Shown: in pieces, positions 1-8,626 of the stretch
How positions within the stretch are numbered: the stretch's first letter is position 1
How the letters are laid out: each line of letters starts with the position of its first letter
Position numbers and translations under genes: made by a program
Source: Fulvimonas soli
GTDB taxonomy: Bacteria > Pseudomonadota > Gammaproteobacteria > Xanthomonadales > Rhodanobacteraceae
Length of the DNA: 64,000 nucleotides
Assembly (NCBI RefSeq): GCF_003148905.1
Contig: NZ_QGHC01000005.1
Coordinates: forward strand, 1 to 64,000
Direction: 5' to 3'
Notes under the pieces: generated by a model
What the model was told of the DNA's origin: nothing
The model's database searches: none
Seen by the model: the letters and a program-made list of their open reading frames with translations, nothing else

Positions 1-25
1 CCTCGGCGGCAAACAGGCTGATCAT
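1..25 (-). CDS. possible 5' end of a leftward gene cut by the window edge
   Basis: An ATG on the minus strand at 25-23 opens a frame that stays open to base 1 and would begin Met-Ile-Ser-Leu-Phe-Ala-Ala-Glu. A GAGAA-type ribosome-binding sequence lies about 9 bases upstream. Only eight residues are visible, so no function can be given and the start itself is uncertain. Bases 26-222 hold no other gene that I can support. Confidence 0.25.
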
Positions 26-222
26 CGGGCGATTCTCGGGCGGCTTCGGCTGCGCGCTACACTACCGGCATGGGCGGGGTTTTTCGAGGCGCCCAATAGG
101 AAACGCGACACTCGCCGATGGGCGGCGTCGAGAGTTGCCACAGGTCATTTCCTGGAGAGGACTCTTCATCCTCTCTAGCCAGCGACGGACATCGTCATAA
201 AGATGCATTGCTCCGGACGCCC

Positions 223-249
223 ATGAACACAAAACGCCCTCGGCCATGA
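223..249 (+). other. possible 8-codon upstream ORF coupled to the AlkB-like gene
   Basis: The ATG at 223 opens an 8-codon frame (MNTKRPRP). Its TGA (247-249) overlaps the ATG of the AlkB-like gene (246-248) in an ATGA arrangement, the usual geometry of translational coupling. The downstream ATG lacks a clear Shine-Dalgarno sequence, which makes coupling attractive. The frame is too short to exclude chance. Confidence 0.25.
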
Positions 250-893
250 TGAGGCACGTCCCCTCGCGCGCGGCGGCATGGGAAGCCCTGCCCCTGCCGG
301 CCGCCGACCTGCGCTGGTCGCCGCACTGGCTGCCCGCGGACGAGGCCGACGCGCTGTTCGCCGCGCTGCGCGCAGCGATCCCTTGGGAAACCCACCGCAT
401 CCGCCTGTTCGGCCGCGAGGTCGACTCGCCGCGGCTGAGCTGCTGGATCGGCGACGCGGACGCGCACTACGCCTACTCCGGCACGCGCTTCGACCCGCAT
501 CCCTGGCCGCCGGTGCTGGTCGCACTGCGCGGCCGCGTGGAGCAGGCCTGCGGCGCGCGCTTCAACGGCGTGCTGGCCAACCTGTACCGCGACGGCCGCG
601 ACGGCATGGGCTGGCACAGCGACGACGAGCCGGAACTGGGGCCGCGGCCGGTGATCGCCTCGCTCAGCCTGGGCGCGCAGCGTCGCTTCCGCCTGCGCCG
701 CCGGCGCGGCCGCGGCGAGCCGCCGCGCCCCGGCGACACGCTGGAGCTGGCGCTGCCGCACGGCAGCCTGCTGCGCATGGCCGGCGACACGCAGCGCCAC
801 TACCGGCACGAGCTGCCGCGCACGCGCGCGCCGACCGGCGCGCGGATCAATCTGACCTTCCGCCTGGTCCGGCCGCCTGCCGCGCGGCGCTGA
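246..893 (+). CDS. AlkB-family Fe(II)/2-oxoglutarate dioxygenase
   Basis: A 215-residue protein of the AlkB family, non-haem iron enzymes that oxidatively demethylate N1-methyladenine or N3-methylcytosine in nucleic acids. Visible motifs are the iron-binding H124-x-D126 in WHSDDE, the distal histidine (most likely H188) in the RHYRHEL segment, and the C-terminal R200-x-N202-x-TFR206 signature that holds 2-oxoglutarate. A NLYRDGRDGMGWHSD stretch is typical of the AlkBH2/3-like bacterial subgroup rather than of E. coli AlkB. Two adjacent ATGs (246 and 249) are possible starts. Its last 47 bases overlap the end of the convergent lipoprotein gene. There is no Ada or other DNA-repair gene beside it. 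Substrate (DNA or RNA) cannot be told from sequence. Confidence 0.9.
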   Translation: MMRHVPSRAAAWEALPLPAADLRWSPHWLPADEADALFAALRAAIPWETHRIRLFGREVDSPRLSCWIGDADAHYAYSGTRFDPHPWPPVLVALRGRVEQACGARFNGVLANLYRDGRDGMGWHSDDEPELGPRPVIASLSLGAQRRFRLRRRRGRGEPPRPGDTLELALPHGSLLRMAGDTQRHYRHELPRTRAPTGARINLTFRLVRPPAARR

Positions 894-1479
894 GCGTCCA
901 CGGCACCACTTCCGCGGCCAGCCGGTCGGCGGCCGCGCCGAAGGCCGCCACCACCTGCGGCACCTCCTTGCCCTGCGCCGGCACGCGCACGTCGAAGCGG
1001 CGCGCGGCGAGGATGCGCTGCGCGCCGGCGCGCACCAGCCGGGCGTCGTAGCGGATCACCGCCACGGGGTGGCCGTCCTCGTACTCGGACTGGAACGCGC
1101 GCAGGCTGCCGGCCAGCTCGTAGTCGGCCTGCAGGTTGTTCTCGTCCACGCTCAGCGCGCGCACGCGGCCGTCGGCCTGGAAGGCGTCGAACAGGCGGTC
1201 GCGCAGCAGCGCCGGCGCGCGGTCGCTCCAGCGCGCGCCCTTGTACACGGTGAGCTGGTCGCCGGCCGGCAGCACCACGATGCGCGTGCCGTCCAGCGCG
1301 CCGCCGGCCTGCGGCGTGTCGATGCGCAGCGACACGTCGACCGGCGCGCCGCCCGCCGCCGCGGGCGTGGCCGTGGCGGGCAGGCGGTAGACGGTGGGCG
1401 CCTCGGCCCTGGGCAGCACCGAGCAGGCGGCCAGCAGCAGCACGGCGGCCAGGGCGGCGCAGCGCGGAATGGCGGTCAT
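847..1479 (-). CDS. ABC-type transport auxiliary lipoprotein (PqiC/LAM-like) of an MCE system
   Basis: A 210-residue lipoprotein with a hydrophobic signal peptide and the lipobox L16-A17-A18-C19, so the mature protein should be lipidated and face the periplasm. The body (VYRL, TPQAGGALDGTRIV, YKGARWSDRAP, LLRDRLFDAF, DYELAGSLRAFQSEY) matches the auxiliary lipoprotein family found with MCE transporters such as PqiABC. It is the last gene of a four-gene leftward operon (permease, ATPase, MCE protein, lipoprotein). Its ATG overlaps the stop of the MCE gene in an ATGA (1476-1479), implying coupled translation. Inference: it is the outer-membrane-side partner of the MCE lipid conduit. Confidence 0.85.
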   Translation of the reverse strand: MTAIPRCAALAAVLLLAACSVLPRAEAPTVYRLPATATPAAAGGAPVDVSLRIDTPQAGGALDGTRIVVLPAGDQLTVYKGARWSDRAPALLRDRLFDAFQADGRVRALSVDENNLQADYELAGSLRAFQSEYEDGHPVAVIRYDARLVRAGAQRILAARRFDVRVPAQGKEVPQVVAAFGAAADRLAAEVVPWTLSAARQAAGPGGRSD

Positions 1480-2414
1480 GGCACGAACTCCTTGGACTTG
1501 TCGCGGCCGAGCAGGTAGCCGGCGGGGTTCTCGTCGAGGCGGCGCGAGATGCCGCGCAGCGATTCCAGGGTCTGGCGCAGCTCGCGGATCGCCGGGCCGA
1601 GGTCGCCCAGGCCCCGGATGCCTCCGTCCAGCGCCTGGCGGTTCTCGGCCAGCAGCGTGTCGAGGCGGTCGGCGATGCGCTCCACCGAGGCCATCGCGGC
1701 GCGCGCGCTGTCCAGCGTGGCGCGGCCCTGCTGGTCGACCAGGCCGCTGGTCCGCTGCACCAGCGCGCCGGCCTGCTGCAGCGTGGCGTTGGCGCTGCGG
1801 CTGGCCTCGTTGAGCTGGCGCAGCAGCGAACGGATGTCCTCGCGCTCGCCGGCGATCGCCGCGGTGGTCTGGTCGAGGTGGTCGAGCGTGCGCGCCACGC
1901 GCTGCACGTTGTCGTCGGAGAGCAGCTGGCCGATGCGGTCCACCACCTCGTTGACGTTGGTCATGATGTCCTCGCCGTTGGCCAGCAGCTTGGCCAGCGG
2001 CGAGGGGTCGGCCACGATCACCGGCGGGCGGCCGTCGCGCGCGGCCAGCGGCGGCGCGCCGGGCGAGCCGCCGCTCAGCTGGATGATCGCCAGGCCCGTG
2101 ACGCCGGTGAGCGCGAGCTTGGCGCGGGTGTCGGTGCGCACCGGCGTGCCGGCGTCCAGGCGCACGCGCGCCAGCACGCGGCGCGGGTCCTGCGGGTCCA
2201 GCTTCAGCTGGGTGACCGAGCCGACGCGGATGCCGTTGTACTGCACGGCGGCGCCCTGCGAGAGGCCGCTGACCGCCTCGTTGAACACGATGTCGTAGTC
2301 CTGGAAGGCGCGGTCGCTGCTCGACTTGGCCAGCCACAGGCCGAACAGCAGCGCGGCGGCCACGGTGAGCACCGTGAGCAGGCCGACCAGGACGTGGTGG
2401 GCGCGGGTTTCCAT
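1476..2414 (-). CDS. MCE (MlaD-like) phospholipid-transport substrate-binding protein
   Basis: A 312-residue protein with one N-terminal membrane anchor (about residues 9-31), one MCE domain (about 38-120, with FNEAVSGLSQGAAVQYNGIRVGSV and LTGVTGLAIIQL) and a long helical C-terminus rich in Q, R and A that can form a coiled coil or tube. MCE proteins form hexameric rings that carry phospholipids across the periplasm. The protein is longer than E. coli MlaD (183 residues) and resembles the single-MCE proteins that pair with PqiC-like lipoproteins. It starts 4 bases after the ATPase stop and overlaps the lipoprotein start. Specific lipid and direction of transport are unknown. Confidence 0.88.
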   Translation of the reverse strand: METRAHHVLVGLLTVLTVAAALLFGLWLAKSSSDRAFQDYDIVFNEAVSGLSQGAAVQYNGIRVGSVTQLKLDPQDPRRVLARVRLDAGTPVRTDTRAKLALTGVTGLAIIQLSGGSPGAPPLAARDGRPPVIVADPSPLAKLLANGEDIMTNVNEVVDRIGQLLSDDNVQRVARTLDHLDQTTAAIAGEREDIRSLLRQLNEASRSANATLQQAGALVQRTSGLVDQQGRATLDSARAAMASVERIADRLDTLLAENRQALDGGIRGLGDLGPAIRELRQTLESLRGISRRLDENPAGYLLGRDKSKEFVP

Positions 2415-2418
2415 GGCT

Positions 2419-3231
2419 TCAGCTCCTCGCCGGATGGGCGGCGGCCGCGGCGCGGCCGCGCGGCCCGTGGAAGTATTCCTGCACCCAGGCGTCGTCGGTG
2501 GCCTCCACCGCGTCGAGCGGGCCGGCCACCAGCACCTTCTTCCGCGCCAGCACGGCCACGCGGTCGCAGATGGTGTAGAGCGTGTCCAGGTCGTGGGTGA
2601 CCAGGAACACGGTGAGCCCGAGCGCGTCGCGCAGGGTCAGGATGAGCCGGTCGAACGTCGCCGCGCCGATCGGGTCGAGGCCGGCGGTGGGCTCGTCCAG
2701 GAACAGGATCTCCGGGTCCAGCGCCAGCGCGCGCGCCAGCGCGGCGCGCTTGACCATGCCGCCGGACAGCTCGGACGGGTACTTGTCCGCGCTGCTCGCC
2801 GGCAGGCCGGCCAGCGCCAGCTTCACCGCGGCCAGGCGCTCGGCCTGCGCGCGGTCCAGGCCGGCGTGCTCGATCAGCGGCGTGGCCACGTTCTCGGCGA
2901 TGGTCTGCGAGGAGAACAGCGCGCCGCGCTGGAACAGCACGCCGAAGCGGCGCTCGGTGCGCGAACGGCGCTCCGGCGGCAGCGCCAGCAGGTCCTCGCC
3001 GAACACGCGCACCTGGCCGGCGTTCGGGCGGCGCAGGCCGACGATGCTGCGCAGCAGGACCGACTTGCCGGTGCCCGAGCCGCCGACCACGCCGAGGATC
3101 TCGCCGCGGTACACGTCCAGGTCCAGGTCCTCGTGCACCGCCTGCGCGCCGAAGCGGTTGACCAGGCCGCGCACCTCGATCACCGCGGGCGCGGCGCCGG
3201 CGCCGGCGCGGGCGTCCGCCGCCGCGCTCAC
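2419..3231 (-). CDS. MlaF-like ABC transporter ATPase
   Basis: A 270-residue ABC ATPase of the MlaF/Ttg2A type that powers the MCE lipid transporter from the cytoplasmic side. Visible elements are Walker A GGSGTGKS (50-57), Q-loop Q101, signature LSGGM (155-159), Walker B LFLDEP (176-181) and switch H213 in VTHD. The start is a GTG that overlaps the permease stop (GTGA, 3228-3231), so the permease and ATPase are probably translated in a coupled way. All catalytic positions look intact. Confidence 0.9.
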   Translation of the reverse strand: MSAAADARAGAGAAPAVIEVRGLVNRFGAQAVHEDLDLDVYRGEILGVVGGSGTGKSVLLRSIVGLRRPNAGQVRVFGEDLLALPPERRSRTERRFGVLFQRGALFSSQTIAENVATPLIEHAGLDRAQAERLAAVKLALAGLPASSADKYPSELSGGMVKRAALARALALDPEILFLDEPTAGLDPIGAATFDRLILTLRDALGLTVFLVTHDLDTLYTICDRVAVLARKKVLVAGPLDAVEATDDAWVQEYFHGPRGRAAAAAHPARS

Positions 3232-4376
3232 CAGTCCATCTCCATGAAGAACAGTGCCGCCAGCGCGTCGATCAGGATCACCACGAAGATCGACTGCACC
3301 ACGCTGGAGGTGGTGTGCTCGCCCACCGACTGCGCGCTGCCGCCGACCTTGAAGCCCTCCAGGCAGCCGATCACCGCGATCAGGAAGGCGAACACCGGCG
3401 CCTTGCACAGGCCGAGCAGGAAGTGCCGCACGCCGACGTCCTGCTTGAACATGTCCAGGAACATCGCCGGCGGCACGTCCAGCGCGAGCGCGCACACCAG
3501 CATGCCGCCGGCGATGCCCGAGAGCATGGCCAGGAAGGTGAGCATCGGCAGCGACACCAGCAGCGCCAGCACGCGCGGCAGCACCAGCAGCTCCATCGGG
3601 TCCAGGCCCAGCGCGCGGATCGCGTCGATCTCCTCGTTGGCCTTCATCGAGCCGATCTGCGCGGTGAACGCGCTGGCGGTGCGGCCGGCCATCAGGATCG
3701 CGGTGAGCAGCACGCCGAACTCGCGCAGGAAGGAGAACGCCACCAGGTCCACCGTGTAGATGCTGGCGCCGAAGTCCTTCAGCACGGTGGCGCCGAGGAA
3801 GGCCACCACCGCGCCGACCATGAAGGTGAGCAGGGCCACGATCGGGATGGCGTCCATCCCGGTCTGCTCGACGTGCGCCGCCAGCGGCGTGGGGCGCCAG
3901 CGGCGCGGGCGCGGCAGCACGCGCGCCAGCGTCTGCAGGGTGAGGCCGATGAAGCCGAGCAGCAGGAGCTGCTGGCGCCACAGCGCGGCCATCGTGCGGC
4001 CGATGCGTTCCAGCAGCGCCAGCACGGCCGGGACACGCCTCGGCCGCGGCGCGGCCGTCTCCCAGCTTTCCAGCGCCTGGTCGACCAGGCGCAGCAGCGC
4101 GCGCCGGGCCGCGGGCAGGCTGCCGTCGGCGGCGGCCAGCGCGTCCAGCCGCCGTGCGCCGAGCAACCCGGCCAGCAGCGTGGCGCCGGCGGTGTCGAGC
4201 CGGCCGAGCGCGGAGAAATCCACCGCGGCCTCGACGGCCAGCGGCGCGCCGAGCGCGGCGACGGTGCGCTGAAGGGCGGGGTAGTGGGCCAGCGTCCAGT
4301 CGCCGGCGACGAGCAGGCGCGCCGGGGTCGTGGCGGTGTCGAGCCTCGCGGTTCCCTCGATGGAGTCGGCGCCCAT
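3228..4376 (-). CDS. MlaE-like ABC permease with N-terminal STAS domain
   Basis: A 382-residue protein that begins with a STAS/MlaB-like domain (about residues 15-110, [17 protein letters not shown]) and continues into an MlaE permease of five or six membrane segments (about 140-382). Family hallmarks include [59 protein letters not shown] and the terminal [15 protein letters not shown]. In E. coli MlaB and MlaE are separate; here they are fused, as is common in this subfamily. It is the first gene of the leftward lipid-transport operon; 230 bases separate it from the divergent gcvT. Role inferred: lipid movement between inner and outer membranes. Confidence 0.9.
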   Translation of the reverse strand: MGADSIEGTARLDTATTPARLLVAGDWTLAHYPALQRTVAALGAPLAVEAAVDFSALGRLDTAGATLLAGLLGARRLDALAAADGSLPAARRALLRLVDQALESWETAAPRPRRVPAVLALLERIGRTMAALWRQQLLLLGFIGLTLQTLARVLPRPRRWRPTPLAAHVEQTGMDAIPIVALLTFMVGAVVAFLGATVLKDFGASIYTVDLVAFSFLREFGVLLTAILMAGRTASAFTAQIGSMKANEEIDAIRALGLDPMELLVLPRVLALLVSLPMLTFLAMLSGIAGGMLVCALALDVPPAMFLDMFKQDVGVRHFLLGLCKAPVFAFLIAVIGCLEGFKVGGSAQSVGEHTTSSVVQSIFVVILIDALAALFFMEMDW

Positions 4377-4550
4377 GCGGCGATTCTAGCCACAGCGGAT
4401 CGGGAAAGGGCCGCGCCGCGGCTCCGCGTGGCGGTGCATCGCGGAGGCCGTTCCGGATGCGGCCGCCGTCGCGTGGGAAGGTGACGATCGCGCGCGGCCC
4501 GCCCGGCGCGAGGCCGCCCGCACATGCCCGCCGCCACGCCGCACTGCGGC

Positions 4551-4579
4551 TTGGATTGCCCCGGAGCGGCGGCGATAAT
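4551..4579 (+). promoter_or_regulatory. candidate sigma-70 promoter of gcvT
   Basis: TTGGAT (4551-4556), a 17-base spacer and GATAAT (4574-4579, 5 of 6 to consensus) lie 27 bases before the gcvT ATG. No glycine riboswitch fold is recognisable in 4377-4606. Confidence 0.45.
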
Positions 4580-4606
4580 GCGCGCTTTCCCCAGGGCCCG
4601 CCCGCG

Positions 4607-5707
<1,101 letters not shown>

Positions 5708-5797
5708 GGCCGTGCCGCGCGCGGCCGGTATTGCGACGCGGAGGCTGCGGTTAGAATCGCCGCATCCGCCCCAACCCGAACCCAACTGGACCCGACC

Positions 5798-6193
5798 ATG
5801 AGCGAGATCCCCGGCGACCTGAAGTTCCTCAAATCCCACGAGTGGGCCCGCGTCGAAGACGACGGCATCGTCCGCGTGGGCATCTCCGACCACGCCCAGG
5901 GCCAGCTCGGCGACCTGGTCTACGTGGAGCTGCCGGAAGTCGGCGCGGCCGTGCAGGCCGGCCACGGCGTCGCCGTGGTGGAGTCGGTGAAGGCCGCCTC
6001 CGACATCTACTCGCCGGTGTCCGGCGAGGTGGTGGAGGTCAACGAGGCGCTGGCCGACAAGCCGGAGATCATCAACGAGGACGCCTTCGGCGAAGGCTGG
6101 ATCTTCGCCGTGCGCATCAGCGACCGCGGCGAGCTCGACGAGCTGCTCGACGCCGACGCCTACGCGGAGCTGATCGAGAACGAAGACCACTGA
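5798..6193 (+). CDS. gcvH: glycine cleavage system H protein
   Basis: A 131-residue lipoyl carrier protein that shuttles the aminomethyl group between GcvP, GcvT and the lipoamide dehydrogenase. The lipoyl-lysine is K65 in [17 protein letters not shown]. The family start [20 protein letters not shown] is complete, and the C-terminal [11 protein letters not shown] is present. It follows gcvT in the usual T-H order. The 90-base gap contains TTGCGA and TAGAAT (5731 and 5752), spaced only 15 bases, so a separate promoter is possible but weak. Confidence 0.97.
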   Translation: MSEIPGDLKFLKSHEWARVEDDGIVRVGISDHAQGQLGDLVYVELPEVGAAVQAGHGVAVVESVKAASDIYSPVSGEVVEVNEALADKPEIINEDAFGEGWIFAVRISDRGELDELLDADAYAELIENEDH

Positions 6194-6525
6194 CGCGCGC
6201 CCGCCGATGCGTCCCGTCCGACGGCCGCGCGAGCGGCCGTCGGCGCATCGGGGCAACGGCGGCGGCGAGGGCGATGCGGTCCGGCGACCGCGGCGGCGGC
6301 GCCCGTCGGGCCCGGTTCGCGGCGACCGGACGCCGCCGCGGATGGCGGTCGAGAGGTGGCATCGGTCGCCCGCCATTCATCTCGCGCGAAGCCCCGGACG
6401 AGCCGCTTTCCCGCGCCGTCCGCCCGCATGCGTGCGCGGGCGCGCGATGCGGCCGCGCACGCCGCGGATCGGCTGGAAACCCTTGTTTCATGCGGTTTCC
6501 GGCGCGTCGTTGCATTTTCACTGGT

Positions 6526-6559
6526 TTATCGAATGGACGTCTGGACGTCCATTCGATAA
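6526..6559. promoter_or_regulatory. palindrome with tandem met-box-like 8-mers upstream of metJ
   Basis: A perfect inverted repeat: arms 6526-6540 and 6545-6559 (15 bp each) around a 4-base centre. Its core is two adjacent 8-mers, GGACGTCT (6535-6542) and GGACGTCC (6543-6550), which match the E. coli met box AGACGTCT at 7 and 6 of 8 positions and meet exactly at the palindrome centre. MetJ binds tandem 8-bp boxes as arrayed dimers, and this site lies 164 bases before the metJ ATG, so an autoregulatory operator is the best explanation. A terminator for gcvH is less likely because no T-run follows. The rest of 6194-6525 shows nothing I can name. Confidence 0.6.
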
Positions 6560-6649
6560 TGCCTCCGATGGTGCCGGAGACCTTGCGCGGCGGGGGTTTG
6601 GAGCTTTGCGGGGGAGGCTGGATTCGGTTATTCGGCCGGTTAAAATCAA

Positions 6650-6678
6650 TTGACACTGGAAATCTTCAGGAATAGCTT
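6650..6678 (+). promoter_or_regulatory. candidate metJ promoter
   Basis: A perfect -35 TTGACA (6650-6655) is followed after 17 bases by TAGCTT (6673-6678, 3 of 6). The sequence around it is much more A+T-rich than the neighbourhood. A ribosome-binding GGGGA (6693-6697) sits 9 bases before the ATG at 6707. The met-box palindrome lies about 90 bases upstream of this -35, so either repression acts at a distance or a second promoter (GATAAT at 6555-6560 overlaps the palindrome arm) is used. Confidence 0.4.
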
Positions 6679-6706
6679 TCGCAACGAATCACGGGGAACA
6701 GGCGTC

Positions 6707-7210
6707 ATGTCGGCAACCAAATACATCGAGCCGTATGTCGAGCATGGAGAAAAGGCCAATGCGGTACGCAAGATCACGGTCTCCATTCCGCTGCATGTGC
6801 TTCGACTGCTGTCCGATGAGCGCACGCGCCGTCAGGTGAACAATCTCCGGCACGCCACCAACAGCGATTTGCTGGTGGAGGCGTTCCTTCACGCTTTTAC
6901 TGGGCAACCACTGCCAACTGATGAGGAGCTGAGACGAACTATGGCCACTGCCAAGAAAGCTGCAAAGAAACCCGCCGCCAAGAAGGCCGCGAAGAAGACC
7001 GCTGTGAAGAAGGCTGCCGCGAAGAAGCCGGTCGCCAAGAAGCCGGCCGCCAAGAAGGCTGCCGTGAAGAAGGTCGCCAAGAAGGCTGCTGCGAAGAAGC
7101 CGGCTGCCGCCAAGAAGGCCGCCGTGAAGAAGGTCGCCGTGAAGAAGGTCGCGGCGAAGAAGGCTGCTCCCGCCAAGGTGGCCAAGGCCACCAAGGCCGC
7201 CAAGAAGTAA
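6707..7210 (+). CDS. metJ: Met repressor MetJ fused to a lysine/alanine-rich histone-H1-like tail
   Basis: A 167-residue protein. Residues 1-79 align closely with E. coli MetJ: the [17 protein letters not shown] start, the ribbon strand KITVSIPL (22-29) whose Lys and Thr contact DNA, and the SAM-pocket helices [31 protein letters not shown] (39-70). MetJ is the SAM-dependent repressor of methionine genes. The E. coli C-terminal helix region is replaced by residues 80-167, built almost only from K, A, V and P in KKAA, KKPA and KKVA units like histone H1, AlgP or bacterial H1-like proteins. An in-frame internal ATG (6941, [10 protein letters not shown]) could start a free tail. The core is lower in G+C (about 57% over 6721-6840) than its neighbours. 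Start chosen by GGGGA at 6693. Targets predicted here: its own upstream palindrome and the metX promoter. Confidence 0.93.
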   Translation: MSATKYIEPYVEHGEKANAVRKITVSIPLHVLRLLSDERTRRQVNNLRHATNSDLLVEAFLHAFTGQPLPTDEELRRTMATAKKAAKKPAAKKAAKKTAVKKAAAKKPVAKKPAAKKAAVKKVAKKAAAKKPAAAKKAAVKKVAVKKVAAKKAAPAKVAKATKAAKK

Positions 7211-7239
7211 GACCACAACAACAAGCCGTACCGATTTCT

Positions 7240-7306
7240 CTCCCCGCGGTGCCCAGCGCGGGGAGACGCTTCGAAAGAGCGACTCGTCCCGGCCCCGGCC
7301 GGGACG
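7240..7306 (+). terminator. two hairpins downstream of metJ
   Basis: CTCCCCGC (7240-7247) pairs with GCGGGGAG (7258-7265). Further on, CGTCCCGGCC (7285-7294) pairs perfectly with GGCCGGGACG (7297-7306), followed by a T-containing CTTCGTTTC. Neither has a clean U-tract, so they may be weak terminators or 3'-end stabilisers. Apart from these the gap 7211-7523 shows no gene. Confidence 0.4.
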
Positions 7307-7523
7307 CTTCGTTTCAGGGGGAACGAAAGCCGCCGCGCCGCCCGCCGGACGGCCGCCTAGCCCAACGCCGTCTCCGGCGCCGTGAAACCCTCCGCGATTT
7401 GCCGTGCTGCCGCATTGCGGTTACCTTTCGCACATCCGCGCCGCGGCGGCCTGAGGGGGACGCCGCTCCTGGATCCACAGGGGGAAAAAGCGCGGGTATC
7501 TGGTTGCCACTCAGCGAGAGACC

Positions 7524-8546
7524 ATGGATACCCGAAACCTTGATGCGCGCTCAGGGGCGCGCGGGGCCGTCCGCCCCATGCTGTTCGCCATTCTTGGCGT
7601 GTTCGCCGTCCTGGCCGTGGCGGCCTGGTTCCTGATCATCCAGCCGCACGAGGAACTGCTGCTGCAGGAGGCCGGCGGCCACCCGTCGACGCCGGTGGCC
7701 AGCAGCCAGACCGCGGCCGCGCCGCCGCCGGCCAACGTCGAGGCGATGGACCTCAACCAGCTGCTCGCCGAGGCGCGCAGGGCGATGAACGAGCAGCGCT
7801 ACCTGTCGCCGGCGGGCAACAACGCCTTCGAGTTCTACCTGAAGGCGCTGCAGAAGCAGCCGGGCAACTCGGTGGCCACCGACGCGCTGCGCGAGACCTT
7901 CCCGTTCGCTGCCAGCGCCGCCGAGCAGGCGATCAACGGCCGCGACTTCAACGAGGCGCAGCGCGAGATCGACCTGCTGGCCAAGGCCGACCCGGCCAAC
8001 TACACGCTGACCATCCTGCGTTCCAAGCTCGACGCCCAGCGCAAGCTGCTCGACAAGGAGCAGCAGGACGCGCTGGAGCAGCAGAAGCAGCAGCAGCTGG
8101 CGGCGCAGAAGGCGGCCGAGGAGAAGGCCGCGGCGGAACAGCTGGCGGCGCAGCAGAAGGCGGCGCAGCAGGCCGAGGCGCAGAAGGCGGAGCAGGCGCG
8201 CCTGGCGCAGCAGCAGCAGCGCCAGGCGGAACAGCCGGTGCAGGCGGCCCAGGCGCCGGCCGCGGCGCCGAGCAGCACCGAGGCGGTGCTGATCAAGTAC
8301 GTGCCGGCGCGCTACCCGACGCAGGCGCGCCGGGCGAACCAGGAAGGCTGGGTGGACGTGGAGTACGACGTCGACGCCGCCGGCAACGTCACCGACGTGC
8401 GGGTGACCGGCTCGCAGCCGCGCCACGTGTTCGAGCGCGAGGCCAGCGACGCGGTGCGCCGCTGGAAGTTCAAGCCGGCCATGCGCGACGGCGTGCCGGT
8501 GGCGAGCCAGGGCCACCGGCACATCGAGTTCAAGCTGCAGCAGTAG
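7524..8546 (+). CDS. energy transducer TonB-like protein
   Basis: A 340-residue protein with one N-terminal membrane helix (about residues 18-40), a linker, a globular helical region (about 70-175, possibly TPR-like: ALQKQPGNSVATDALRETFP), a long Q/A/K/E-rich coiled coil (about 175-235) and a C-terminal TonB domain (about 255-338: YPTQARRANQEGWVDVEYDV, VTDVRVTGSQPRHVFEREA, VRRWKFKPAMRDGVPV). TonB proteins connect inner-membrane proton-motive force to outer-membrane receptors. The usual Pro-rich spacer is replaced by a coiled coil, as in several xanthomonad TonB paralogues. No exbB/exbD is adjacent. A TonB-dependent receptor occurs at 50.2 kb, but pairing is not shown. Confidence 0.85.
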   Translation: MDTRNLDARSGARGAVRPMLFAILGVFAVLAVAAWFLIIQPHEELLLQEAGGHPSTPVASSQTAAAPPPANVEAMDLNQLLAEARRAMNEQRYLSPAGNNAFEFYLKALQKQPGNSVATDALRETFPFAASAAEQAINGRDFNEAQREIDLLAKADPANYTLTILRSKLDAQRKLLDKEQQDALEQQKQQQLAAQKAAEEKAAAEQLAAQQKAAQQAEAQKAEQARLAQQQQRQAEQPVQAAQAPAAAPSSTEAVLIKYVPARYPTQARRANQEGWVDVEYDVDAAGNVTDVRVTGSQPRHVFEREASDAVRRWKFKPAMRDGVPVASQGHRHIEFKLQQ

Positions 8547-8567
8547 GCCCTCGCGGCATGCGAAACG

Positions 8568-8597
8568 ACAAAGGGGCGGCCCGGGCCGCCCCTTTGT
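8568..8597. terminator. bidirectional intrinsic terminator
   Basis: A perfect 15-bp-arm inverted repeat (8568-8582 with 8583-8597): ACAAAGGGGCGGCCC and its complement. It lies between the convergent TonB-like gene (ends 8546) and serine hydrolase gene (ends 8627). The A/T-rich outer ends allow termination from both sides. Confidence 0.8.
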
Positions 8598-8626
8598 CTT
8601 CCGGTCGCCGCGGGGCGCGCCGGCCG

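Noticed and set aside
62-525. Leftward frames over the first 500 bases
   Set aside because: They overlap the AlkB-like gene antisense and are Arg/Ala/Ser-rich without any motif.
4377-4606. Glycine riboswitch before gcvT
   Set aside because: No conserved tandem aptamer pattern could be found in the 230-base gap; only a sigma-70-like promoter is visible.
6526-6559. Reading the palindrome as a simple gcvH terminator
   Set aside because: It lies more than 330 bases past gcvH, lacks a T-run and has a met-box core centred on its dyad; operator is the better reading.
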